Shown here piece by piece: positions 1 to 5,475 of a stretch of 5,629 nt of DNA (position 1 is its first letter; each line of letters opens with the position of its first letter). Position numbers and translations under genes: made by a program. The DNA is taken from positions 1 to 5,629 of the forward strand of contig CAZEML010000241.1 of NCBI GenBank assembly GCA_964513285.1, written 5' to 3'. The stretch is from UBA11606 sp964513285 (GTDB lineage: Bacteria; Actinomycetota; Acidimicrobiia; Acidimicrobiales; Aldehydirespiratoraceae). The notes under the pieces are model-generated. The model was given only the letters and a program-made list of their open reading frames with translations. It did not search any database and was not told the DNA's origin.

Positions 1-70
1 CAACGTCCTGGTGGCCGCGTTCGTCGGGCTCGCCGTCGGCCGCGTCGTCTCGTCGGAGGCGTCGTCATGA
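1..70 (+). CDS. azlC: AzlC-family branched-chain amino acid permease, C-terminal fragment
   Basis: The first bases of the window read, in the frame starting at base 2, as a hydrophobic stretch (NVLVAAFVGLAVGRVV) followed by a short polar tail and a TGA at 68-70. Only 22 residues are visible, so the name rests mainly on context: the next gene is AzlD-like and starts inside this stop codon (ATGA). AzlC and AzlD are the large and small membrane subunits of branched-chain amino acid exporters, and in most genomes they sit side by side in this order. The visible piece fits the last transmembrane helix of AzlC, rich in Gly, Ala and Val, with the C-terminus just beyond the membrane. The rest of the gene lies to the left of the window. 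Any other membrane protein ending is possible, but the overlap with azlD makes AzlC by far the best reading. Confidence 0.7.
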   Translation, partial: NVLVAAFVGLAVGRVVSSEASS

Positions 71-366
71 CCGAACTCGTCGCCTTCGGCATCGTCGGGC
101 TCGGCACCTACCTCTTTCGCGTCTCGGGGCTGATCCGACGACAGGCGGCGACGGAGCCCTCGCCGACGCTTCGCCTGATCGCGCCGGTCGTCTTGGCGGC
201 GATCGTCGCGGATCAGCTCCTCGTCTCGGACCGATCGATCGACCTGCGTCCCGAGTGGCTGATCGCGGCAGCGGTATCGGCTGTGGTGTCGTGGCGGACG
301 CGGTCGGCGGCGCTGACGATGGCGGTCGGCCTGGTCGCAGTGTGGATCATCGACGCCGTGGTCTGA
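67..366 (+). CDS. azlD: AzlD-like branched-chain amino acid export subunit
   Basis: This 99-residue integral membrane protein has about four hydrophobic segments (roughly residues 3-22, 38-54, 63-77 and 80-98), the size and topology of AzlD. The N-terminal GLGTYLFRVSGL matches the conserved G-x-x-TY-x-x-R opening of the family. The IAPVVLAAIVADQLL segment matches its second conserved block, where a Pro precedes an Ala-rich helix. AzlD works with AzlC in the cytoplasmic membrane to export branched-chain amino acids or their analogues, such as azaleucine. The ATG at 67 is supported by a GGAGG at 55-59, 7 bases upstream, inside the end of the preceding azlC-like gene. The ATGA overlap implies translational coupling. 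The stop lies only 7 bases from the stop of the opposing VOC gene, and no clear terminator hairpin is visible between them. The family call is confident; the exported substrate is inferred from the family. Confidence 0.85.
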   Translation: MTELVAFGIVGLGTYLFRVSGLIRRQAATEPSPTLRLIAPVVLAAIVADQLLVSDRSIDLRPEWLIAAAVSAVVSWRTRSAALTMAVGLVAVWIIDAVV

Positions 367-373
367 CGCGCCG

Positions 374-727
374 CTACGCCGACAAGCGTTTCGCGAAGCT
401 GAGCTCGTGGCCATCGGGGTCGCGGATGTGGAAGTACCGCTCGCCCCAGGGAGCGTCCGACGGCGCGAACTCGGGAGCGTGACCGGCGGCGATCGCCGTC
501 GCGTGGATGTCGTCGGGTTCCTCGACGTGGAAGATCACCCGTCCCCATCCCAGACCGGGCCGATCGCCGGTGTGTTGGAGATTGACGAAGTTGGTGCCGA
601 TCGACAGCGACGTGAACGCACTCTCGGCGCCGCCGTAGACGATCTCGAAGCCGAGGTCGGTGTAGAACCCGACCGAGGCCGCCATGTCGGTGACCATCAG
701 GGTGAGCGCGTTGATCTCCCGGCTCAC
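374..727 (-). CDS. VOC-family (glyoxalase/bleomycin-resistance fold) protein
   Basis: This 117-residue protein has the two beta-alpha-beta-beta-beta modules of the vicinal oxygen chelate fold. The first half opens with INALTLMVTDMAASVGFYTD, the standard V-x-D-...-FY-x-x-LGF pattern. The second half contains GRVIFHVEEPDDIHA (about 62-76) and ends with the classic YFHIRDPDGHELSFAKR (98-114). Family members include glyoxalase I, ring-cleaving dioxygenases and drug-binding resistance proteins, so the reaction cannot be assigned. Metal ligands look incomplete: H67 and E108 are where ligands are expected, but the His usual near residue 8 is absent. The protein may therefore bind a ligand without a full metal site. 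The GTG start at 727 is chosen because translation there begins exactly at the first beta strand; it lies one base after the stop of the upstream SCO6745-family gene. No good ribosome site is spaced for it, so translation probably depends on coupling. Confidence 0.85.
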   Translation of the reverse strand: MSREINALTLMVTDMAASVGFYTDLGFEIVYGGAESAFTSLSIGTNFVNLQHTGDRPGLGWGRVIFHVEEPDDIHATAIAAGHAPEFAPSDAPWGERYFHIRDPDGHELSFAKRLSA

Positions 728-728
728 C

Positions 729-1568
729 TCACCGACCCATCGCCGCGAACGCGCCGCCGTCCAGCAGCGCCTTGCGCGCGGGCTTCAACAGATCGATCAG
801 CCGTTGGGTGCGATCGGGCCCCACCGCATCGACGAGGGGGAGCGACGCGACGTCGGTGCGACGTTCGATCTCGGCTCGGAAGGCCTCGCCCATCTCGGTG
901 AACGACTCGTCGTCGTTCAGGAGGCCTCGTCCGATCAGCCGCTGGACCCCGGCGGCCCAGGCTTCGTCGGGCCAGCGGCGGGTGGCCACCAGCGCCGCCC
1001 GCGGCACCTTGCCGGTCGCAGCGTGGAGCGCCAGAGCTTCGACGGGGTCGACCGGTGCGCTGACCAGCGCGGCGACATGGGCGTCGCCTCGCCACTCTCG
1101 CAGCACCGTGATCCGCTGCCACAGCCGCTCCCATGCGTCGTCGGGCTCGGGCGTCGCCCGGTTGCCGGCGGCGAGGGGGCGTCCGGCATCGCCGACCCCG
1201 GCGATCATGGCCCCGGCGATCTCGGTCGCCTCGGCGATCTCGGCGTCGGTGATCGCGGGTTCGACGCCCCGCAGCACCCTGCCTGCCGCGCGGATCCGTA
1301 CGGACTGGATCGCGGCCGGGTCGGCGATCGCCCACGCCGCCGGGATCACGGGCGTCACGAGCTCGGGATTGAAGTTGAAGAAGGTCGCCACGACGACTTC
1401 GGCGGGTACTGCGCCGAGCGCTGCCGCGCGGCTGGCGAAGTAGTGGTGGGTCGCCGGGAGCCCGAGGGCGTCGTACTCCTCGCTCGCCTCGGGGGCGAAG
1501 TAGATGAAGCCGTGGACCAGATTGGTCATCGAGCCGAGGCGGGCGGACAGTTCGACGAGATCGGACAT
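729..1568 (-). CDS. SCO6745-family protein (winged-helix-like C-terminal part)
   Basis: This 279-residue protein is recognised as an SCO6745-family member, a group of about 250-300 residues common in actinobacteria and without a settled biochemical role. Visible family blocks are HYFASRAAALGAVPAEVV (42-59), the ATFFNFNPELV block (61-71) followed by IPAAW, REWRGDAHVAALV (157-169), and RRWPDEAW-...-LIGRGLL-...-FTEMGEAFR (197-231). The last block, a helix, then a RGLL turn, then a short strand and an acidic helix ending in ERRTD, resembles the winged helix of MarR-like regulators. DNA binding is thus plausible but unproven. The ATG at 1568 is chosen because family similarity begins there; the open frame continues upstream only because the opposite strand is coding. 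There is no Shine-Dalgarno sequence, but a TACTCT lies 6 bases before the ATG. The gene is divergent from the oxidoreductase operon and coupled to the VOC gene downstream. Confidence 0.85.
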   Translation of the reverse strand: MSDLVELSARLGSMTNLVHGFIYFAPEASEEYDALGLPATHHYFASRAAALGAVPAEVVVATFFNFNPELVTPVIPAAWAIADPAAIQSVRIRAAGRVLRGVEPAITDAEIAEATEIAGAMIAGVGDAGRPLAAGNRATPEPDDAWERLWQRITVLREWRGDAHVAALVSAPVDPVEALALHAATGKVPRAALVATRRWPDEAWAAGVQRLIGRGLLNDDESFTEMGEAFRAEIERRTDVASLPLVDAVGPDRTQRLIDLLKPARKALLDGGAFAAMGR

Positions 1569-1574
1569 CGCGCC

Positions 1575-1580
1575 AGAGTA
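1575..1580 (-). promoter_or_regulatory. Candidate -10 box for the SCO6745-family gene (leaderless)
   Basis: Read on the minus strand, TACTCT fits the actinobacterial TANNNT -10 consensus. Six bases separate it from the ATG at 1568, so transcription would begin at or beside the start codon. The absence of any purine-rich ribosome site supports a leaderless mRNA. No convincing -35 box is seen. Short AT-containing hexamers arise by chance, so this is moderate evidence only. Confidence 0.4.
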
Positions 1581-1603
1581 CGACCGCCTCGACGAGACGG
1601 GCA

Positions 1604-1616
1604 CACCGGTCCGGTG
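1604..1616. promoter_or_regulatory. 13-base palindrome, candidate operator
   Basis: CACCGGTCCGGTG is a perfect inverted repeat with 6-base arms around a single central T. It sits in the 69-base divergent region, just upstream of the proposed + strand -10 box and about 35-47 bases upstream of the minus-strand start. A regulator bound there could affect both directions. The arms are GC-rich and short, so chance is a real alternative. I see no second exact copy in the window. Confidence 0.35.
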
Positions 1617-1622
1617 CCGTCC

Positions 1623-1628
1623 TACGAT
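1623..1628 (+). promoter_or_regulatory. Candidate -10 box for the oxidoreductase operon (leaderless)
   Basis: TACGAT fits TANNNT and lies 9 bases before the ATG at 1638. There is no Shine-Dalgarno-like sequence before that ATG, which suggests that the mRNA starts at or within a few bases of the start codon. No strong -35 element is seen; the expected position overlaps the region just left of the palindrome at 1604-1616. Confidence 0.4.
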
Positions 1629-1637
1629 CCGGCTGCG

Positions 1638-2534
1638 ATGCGGTTCATCTACCAGTACCCCGACACCCACGGTCCAGACGGCTCGATGCTCGACGCAGGT
1701 GACCTCGGGGAGATGGCTGCTGCCGCGGACGCCGCCGGGTTCGACGGGTTCGCCCTGACCGAACATCCGGCCCCGAGCGCCCGGTGGCTGGCCGCCGGCG
1801 GTCACCAGACCGTCGACCCCTTCGTCGCGCTCGGCTACGCCGCGGCCCGAACCGAACGCATCACGCTGATGACCTACCTCACGGTCGTGCCGTACCGGAA
1901 CCCACTGCTGCTGGCGAAGGCGGCGGCGACCCTCGACCTCGTCTCGGGCGGACGGTTCGTCCTCGGCGTCGGCACCGGCTACCTCAAGGGTGAGTTCCGG
2001 GCGCTCGGAATGGACTTCGACACCCGGAACCAGGCGTTCGATGAAGCGCTCGACGTGATGGCGCTGCACTGGTCGGGCGAGGCGTTCGACTACGAGGGCC
2101 AATCGTTCTCCGCACGGGGGGTGCAGGCTCGCCCGGCACCGTCCGGCCCGATCCCGATCTGGATCGGCGGGAACTCCGCGCTCACCCGACGGCGGGTGGC
2201 GAGTCGCGCACAGGGCTGGATGCCGATGCTCGGATCCGACGAGCTGTTGGCGACCACCCGCACCCCGGGTGTCGGGGGCCTCGACGGGCTGGCCGACCTG
2301 ATCGCCGAGGTGAAGGCCGACGCCGCCGGCCGGGCCGACGAGCTCGAGTTCGTGCTGGCGTACCACGATGCCGACCTCGGTCGCGCCCCGACCGCGGACG
2401 CCGACCGCCACCGGGCCACCTTCGAGGCGTACGCAAACGCCGGCATCACGCAGACGGTGTTGCTGGCTCCGCGGCTCGACCCGTCGGCGGGGCGTGAGTG
2501 GATCGCGGCGGTCGCCGAGGAGTTCGTCGCATGA
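1638..2534 (+). CDS. Luciferase-like (LLM class) F420-dependent oxidoreductase
   Basis: This 298-residue protein has the bacterial-luciferase TIM-barrel pattern. AAAADAAGFDGFALTEHP (27-44) is the first conserved strand with the His used by the family. DPFVALGYAAARTERITLMTYLTVVPYRNPLLLAKAAATLDLVSGGRFVLGVGTGY (60-115) is the core of the cofactor-binding barrel, and PIPIWIGGNS (171-180) is the usual later strand. The SGGR-...-LGVGTGYLKGEF segment is closest to the Rv2161c-like group of F420 oxidoreductases, from memory. In actinobacteria such enzymes usually use reduced F420 or FMN for hydride transfer or oxygenation of small organics; the substrate is unknown. The open frame extends far upstream, but the ATG at 1638 is chosen because similarity begins there and the upstream DNA is the start of the divergent gene. 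The stop overlaps the next start (ATGA), making it the first gene of a three-gene operon. Confidence 0.9.
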   Translation: MRFIYQYPDTHGPDGSMLDAGDLGEMAAAADAAGFDGFALTEHPAPSARWLAAGGHQTVDPFVALGYAAARTERITLMTYLTVVPYRNPLLLAKAAATLDLVSGGRFVLGVGTGYLKGEFRALGMDFDTRNQAFDEALDVMALHWSGEAFDYEGQSFSARGVQARPAPSGPIPIWIGGNSALTRRRVASRAQGWMPMLGSDELLATTRTPGVGGLDGLADLIAEVKADAAGRADELEFVLAYHDADLGRAPTADADRHRATFEAYANAGITQTVLLAPRLDPSAGREWIAAVAEEFVA

Positions 2535-3403
2535 TCCATCGGTTCGCCCCGCACGCCGACCCCGCCGAGGTCGCTGCCTTCCTGGGTGAGCACGGGTACG
2601 CGATCGTCGAGAACGTCGTCGACGACGCGGCGATGGACCGTCTCGCGGCGGAGTCGATCCCCTACGTCGAGGCGTCGGCGGTGGGCCGCGACGTCTACGA
2701 CGGCACCTTCACCCGGCGCACCGGCGCGCTCGTCGCCCGGTGTCCCACCGCCCGTGAGTTGGTGATGCACCCGACCGTGCTCGACACGGTCGGCCACTTC
2801 CTCGGCCACGCGACGACCTACCAACTGCACCTGACCCAGATCATCACGATCGAGCCGGGCGAGACGAAGCAGAAGCCGCATCGCGATCAGATGGCGTTCG
2901 ACTTCTTCCCGTTCCCGGCCGACTACCACGTGCAGTGCAACACGATGTGGGCGCTCACCGACTTCACGGCCGCCAACGGTGCCACCCACATCGCGCCGGG
3001 CACGAGCGCGATGGACGACACCGCGGCGGCGTCGATCGAAGAGATCCAAGCCGAGATGCCGCGGGGCTCGGTGCTCTTCTACGACGGCAAGGTCCTCCAC
3101 GGCGGAGGCGCGAACACCAGCGACGCGGCGCGCCAGGGGGTGAACATCACCTACGCGGTCGGTTGGGTCCGCCAAGAGGAGAACCAGTTCCTCGCCTGTC
3201 CCCCCGAGATCGCCCGCACCCTCGACGACGACCTGCTCAAGCTGATGGGCTACCAGCAGGGTGCGTTCGCGTTGGGCTACGTCGGCGACCAGCAGGATCC
3301 GCTCGCGGCGCTCCGCGGCACCGATGAGAAGGTGCGGGTCGTGAGCGACTTCTCCGAGTCCAACGAGTCGTTCGCCGACTTCGTGGACGACCTCGGCGAA
3401 TGA
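2531..3403 (+). CDS. Phytanoyl-CoA dioxygenase (PhyH)-family Fe(II)/2-oxoglutarate oxygenase
   Basis: This 290-residue cytosolic protein has the PhyH double-stranded beta-helix layout. The N-terminus FLGEHGYAIVENVVDD (17-32) is the standard opening. The iron triad appears intact: H117 and D119 in KPHRDQ, and H190 in VLHGGGAN. R201, eleven residues after H190, is placed to bind the 2-oxoglutarate carboxylate. The NGATHIAPGTS segment (149-159) corresponds to the NG-x-x-x-x-PGSH block of the family. These enzymes hydroxylate C-H bonds of diverse small molecules using O2 and 2-oxoglutarate; few act on phytanoyl-CoA, so the substrate is open. The ATG at 2531 is supported by a GAGGAG at 2517-2522, 8 bases upstream, and by the 4-base overlap with the oxidoreductase stop. 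The stop in turn overlaps the start of the dimethylformamidase-like gene. The C-terminal 20 residues are strongly acidic. Confidence 0.9.
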   Translation: MIHRFAPHADPAEVAAFLGEHGYAIVENVVDDAAMDRLAAESIPYVEASAVGRDVYDGTFTRRTGALVARCPTARELVMHPTVLDTVGHFLGHATTYQLHLTQIITIEPGETKQKPHRDQMAFDFFPFPADYHVQCNTMWALTDFTAANGATHIAPGTSAMDDTAAASIEEIQAEMPRGSVLFYDGKVLHGGGANTSDAARQGVNITYAVGWVRQEENQFLACPPEIARTLDDDLLKLMGYQQGAFALGYVGDQQDPLAALRGTDEKVRVVSDFSESNESFADFVDDLGE

Positions 3404-4935
3404 GCCATCCGAGCGAACGCCTCTTCACCCGTTGGCCCGACACCGAGGGTTACTGCACGCCGCTGTCGGCGGAGGCCGGCTCGTCGATCGGGTTGCGCGC
3501 CGCGAGCCGCAGCGGCCGGTTCATGGTCGACGTCCGGCGCTGGGGCAGCGATGAGCCGGCGTGGACGGGCGAGGCCGAGGCCGTCGACCACGCCGTCCCC
3601 GACCAGGCGTGGGCGGAGGGATGTGGCTGGCCGGTCGCCGTCGAGATCCCCACCGACCCCTCCTGGGCATCGGGCATGTACGAGGTGACGATGCGGGCGG
3701 CGGGCGTCGACGGTGCGCAGTCGACGAGCCAGGCCTTCTTCGCGTTGCGGCCCCCGCCCGGCGCGACGGCGAACGCCGTGCTGCATCTCGCGACCAACAC
3801 CTACAACGCCTACAACCAGTGGGGCGGGAAGTGCTGCTACTCGGGAGCGACCCACGTCTCGTTCGAACGTCCGCTCGAGCGGGGCTACCTCCGCCGCCCG
3901 GTCGATCCATCCGGGTTCGATGGACGCATCACCGACATCGACGGTGATCCGACCCACCAACGGCTGGTCGACTACTGGCACGCCCACGACATCCCGAGCT
4001 GGACGAATTCGGGCGGATGGTGGAACTGGGAGCGGCGCTTCGTCGAGTGGGCGGATCGGTCCGGATTCACGTTCGACGTCGTGATCGACGCCGACCTCGA
4101 ACTCGACGGCCTGCTCGACCCGTACGACACCTTGCTCACCGTCGGCCACAACGAGTACTGGACTCGCGGGATGCGCGACGCGGCCGACGCGTTCGTCGAG
4201 CGGGGTGGCCGGTGGGCGATCTTCTCCGGCAACACGGCGTTCTGGCAGGTGCGCTACGACCGCCCGGGGCAGATGACCGCGTACAAGGGGCGAGCGCACC
4301 GTGACGACCCGGTCGCCCGTACCGATCGCCACGCCGAGCTCACCACGGTGTGGTCCGACCCGTCGATCGCCCACCCCGAGACGAGCACCACCGGGTTGAC
4401 CTTCAGCCGCGGTGGCTACCACCGGGTGGGAGGGGCGGTCCCCGACGGTCGCGGCGCGTACGAGATCCATGCCCCCGACCATTGGGCGTTCGAGGGCGTC
4501 ATCCTCGAGCCGGGGGAGCAACTCGGCGAGGGGTCGTTCGCGGTCGGCTACGAGGTCGACGGCTGTGCGCTCGAGTGGGTCGACGCCCGGCCTGTCCCCA
4601 CCCACGAGGACGGCGCGCCGCAGAGCCTGCAGGTGCTCGCGACCGCACCCGCCCGCCTCATGTCGATCACCGACGACGTGTGCGAGCCGCCGCCGCTGTT
4701 GTGGAACGACGTGAGCCCACCCGGGGAGCTCGAGGAGATGGCCCTCGTACTCTTCGGCGACATGTCCGCCGAGAGCGTGGGCCGGATCGCGCAGGGCCAC
4801 GCGGTCATGGCGAGCTTCGCCAAGGGGGCCGGCGAGGTCTTCAACGTCGGTTCTGCGGACTGGGCGTACGGGATCGATCACGACGCGAACATCCAGCGGG
4901 TGACGGCGAACGTGCTTCGCCGATTCGGTGTCTGA
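3400..4935 (+). CDS. N,N-dimethylformamidase large-subunit-like protein
   Basis: This 511-residue protein resembles the C-terminal region of the dimethylformamidase beta subunit (DmfA2), which hydrolyses dimethylformamide to dimethylamine and formate. Residues 16-60 (EGYCTPLSAEAGSSI onward) match the beta-rich N-terminal module of relatives. The core has LATNTYNAYNQWGG (130-143), VSFERP (153-158), TVGHNEYW-...-MRDAADAFVERGG (247-270), FSGNTAFW (275-282), GYEVDG (383-388) and VFNVGSADWAYGI (480-492). From memory, the Paracoccus-type enzyme binds one iron through two Tyr and one Glu. The first Tyr could be Y138 and the Glu E252 in H250-N-E252; the second Tyr is not clear here. Where relatives usually have GG-x-SLY, this protein has GGKCCY. 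It is much shorter than DmfA2 (about 760 residues), no small-subunit gene is seen, and no signal peptide is visible. ATG 3400 overlaps the PhyH stop. The family is fairly sure; the true substrate is unknown. Confidence 0.82.
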   Translation: MSHPSERLFTRWPDTEGYCTPLSAEAGSSIGLRAASRSGRFMVDVRRWGSDEPAWTGEAEAVDHAVPDQAWAEGCGWPVAVEIPTDPSWASGMYEVTMRAAGVDGAQSTSQAFFALRPPPGATANAVLHLATNTYNAYNQWGGKCCYSGATHVSFERPLERGYLRRPVDPSGFDGRITDIDGDPTHQRLVDYWHAHDIPSWTNSGGWWNWERRFVEWADRSGFTFDVVIDADLELDGLLDPYDTLLTVGHNEYWTRGMRDAADAFVERGGRWAIFSGNTAFWQVRYDRPGQMTAYKGRAHRDDPVARTDRHAELTTVWSDPSIAHPETSTTGLTFSRGGYHRVGGAVPDGRGAYEIHAPDHWAFEGVILEPGEQLGEGSFAVGYEVDGCALEWVDARPVPTHEDGAPQSLQVLATAPARLMSITDDVCEPPPLLWNDVSPPGELEEMALVLFGDMSAESVGRIAQGHAVMASFAKGAGEVFNVGSADWAYGIDHDANIQRVTANVLRRFGV

Positions 4936-4975
4936 TCTCGACCGAGGACGCCGCCTCGTCCCTGACCGCTGACGA

Positions 4976-5386
4976 TCAGGCGTCGACCATGTACGCCGAC
5001 AGTGCCTCGACCATCTCGGGGCTGAAGCGGGCGGGGCGCCCGCGTTCGTCGATCATCGCGGCTCGGAGGTCCTGGCTGCAGATGAGCTCGTCGCCGCGCA
5101 GGATCCGTTGCCGCCACGTCGAGGTGACCCGCTTGAAGTCGAGGACTTCGGTCTCGATCGTCAACTCGTCGAGCTCTTCGGCGCTGGCGTGGAACTTCGT
5201 GGTGATCTCCGACACGACGATCGACTGCCCGTTCTCGCGCATGCTCGCCAGCGAGTACCCGGCCTCCGCCAACAGCTCGACCCGCGCCGACTCGAAGTAG
5301 CTCACGTACACCGAGTGGTTGACGTGGTTGTAGGGGTCGAGTTCGTAGAAACGGACTCGGATCGTCGTGCGATGAGGCTCGGCCAC
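4976..5386 (-). CDS. Hotdog-fold acyl-CoA thioesterase (YbgC/FadM/4HBT type)
   Basis: This 136-residue protein has the 4-hydroxybenzoyl-CoA thioesterase fold. IRVRFYELDPYNHVNHSVYVSYFESARVELL (9-39) is the diagnostic N-terminal block, in which D17 is the expected catalytic acid and the NHVNH run precedes the central helix. The later strands TTKFHASAEELDELTIETEVLDF (62-84) and TSTWRQRILRGDELICSQDLRAAMID (88-113) complete the hotdog sheet. Members hydrolyse the thioester bond of acyl-CoA or acyl-ACP in the cytosol; chain-length preference cannot be read. The GTG at 5386 is used because the first strand starts just after it. There is no Shine-Dalgarno sequence, but TAGGTT lies 6 bases upstream. 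The gene converges on the dimethylformamidase-like gene with a 40-base gap, so it is probably a separate transcription unit. Confidence 0.88.
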   Translation of the reverse strand: MAEPHRTTIRVRFYELDPYNHVNHSVYVSYFESARVELLAEAGYSLASMRENGQSIVVSEITTKFHASAEELDELTIETEVLDFKRVTSTWRQRILRGDELICSQDLRAAMIDERGRPARFSPEMVEALSAYMVDA

Positions 5387-5392
5387 GCCGTG

Positions 5393-5398
5393 AACCTA
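5393..5398 (-). promoter_or_regulatory. Candidate -10 box for the thioesterase gene (leaderless)
   Basis: On the minus strand TAGGTT fits TANNNT and sits 6 bases before the GTG start at 5386, the same spacing as the TACTCT box of the SCO6745-family gene. No ribosome site lies between them. The -35 position would fall on the base of the hairpin at 5414-5450 and shows no clear match. Confidence 0.4.
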
Positions 5399-5413
5399 GT
5401 GGAGCGACGCGAA

Positions 5414-5450
5414 ACGGCCGACCCTCCGGTCACCACCGGGGGTCGGCCGT
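5414..5450 (-). terminator. Compound hairpin, probable intrinsic terminator of the repeat-protein gene
   Basis: Bases 5414-5424 and 5440-5450 form a perfect 11-base-pair stem (ACGGCCGACCC against its complement). Inside it, 5426-5430 and 5435-5439 form five more pairs around a 4-base loop, leaving only T5425 bulged. It begins 25 bases after the TAA of the repeat-protein gene on the minus strand, where the stem runs into a short TTT. That tail is weak, but in GC-rich actinobacteria strong stems with poor U-tracts are common. It also insulates the thioesterase gene, whose promoter lies just beyond. Confidence 0.6.
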
Positions 5451-5475
5451 CCTTCGGTCGCTGACGATCCGTCGA

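Noticed and set aside
385..400. A small palindromic TTCGCGAA just past the azlD stop.
   Set aside because: It lies in the VOC coding sequence, and its stem is too short for a terminator.
684..1637. A long upstream extension of the oxidoreductase frame.
   Set aside because: It is antisense to the SCO6745-family gene and rich in Arg, Gly and Asp; the luciferase-like similarity starts at the ATG at 1638.
729..2411. A 560-residue open frame on the minus strand extending the SCO6745-family gene upstream.
   Set aside because: The part beyond 1568 lies antisense to the oxidoreductase gene, has low-complexity Arg/Gly/Val composition and no family match; it stays open because of high GC.
2090..3175. 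A 361-residue minus-strand open frame opposite the oxidoreductase and PhyH genes.
   Set aside because: It spans two genes with strong family motifs on the + strand and has no motif of its own.
3277..4881. A 534-residue minus-strand open frame opposite the dimethylformamidase-like gene.
   Set aside because: It is a mirror of the real gene: Arg/Val/Gly-rich with no recognisable domain, while the + strand carries clear conserved motifs.
4936..4975. A possible terminator in the 40-base convergent gap after the dimethylformamidase-like gene.
   Set aside because: Only competing 5-base stems (such as GGACG/CGTCC at 4946-4961) with no T-tract are present, too weak to call.
4350..5300. A 316-residue + strand open frame crossing the end of the dimethylformamidase-like gene and the thioesterase gene.
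   Set aside because: It overlaps two well-supported genes in other frames and is Arg-rich shadow sequence.
4967..5469. An 11-base string CGCTGACGATC at both 4967-4977 and 5459-5469, near the 3' ends of two minus-strand genes.
   Set aside because: It is short, direct-oriented and partly inside the thioesterase stop region; chance is likely in this GC-rich sequence and there is no other sign of an attachment site or element.
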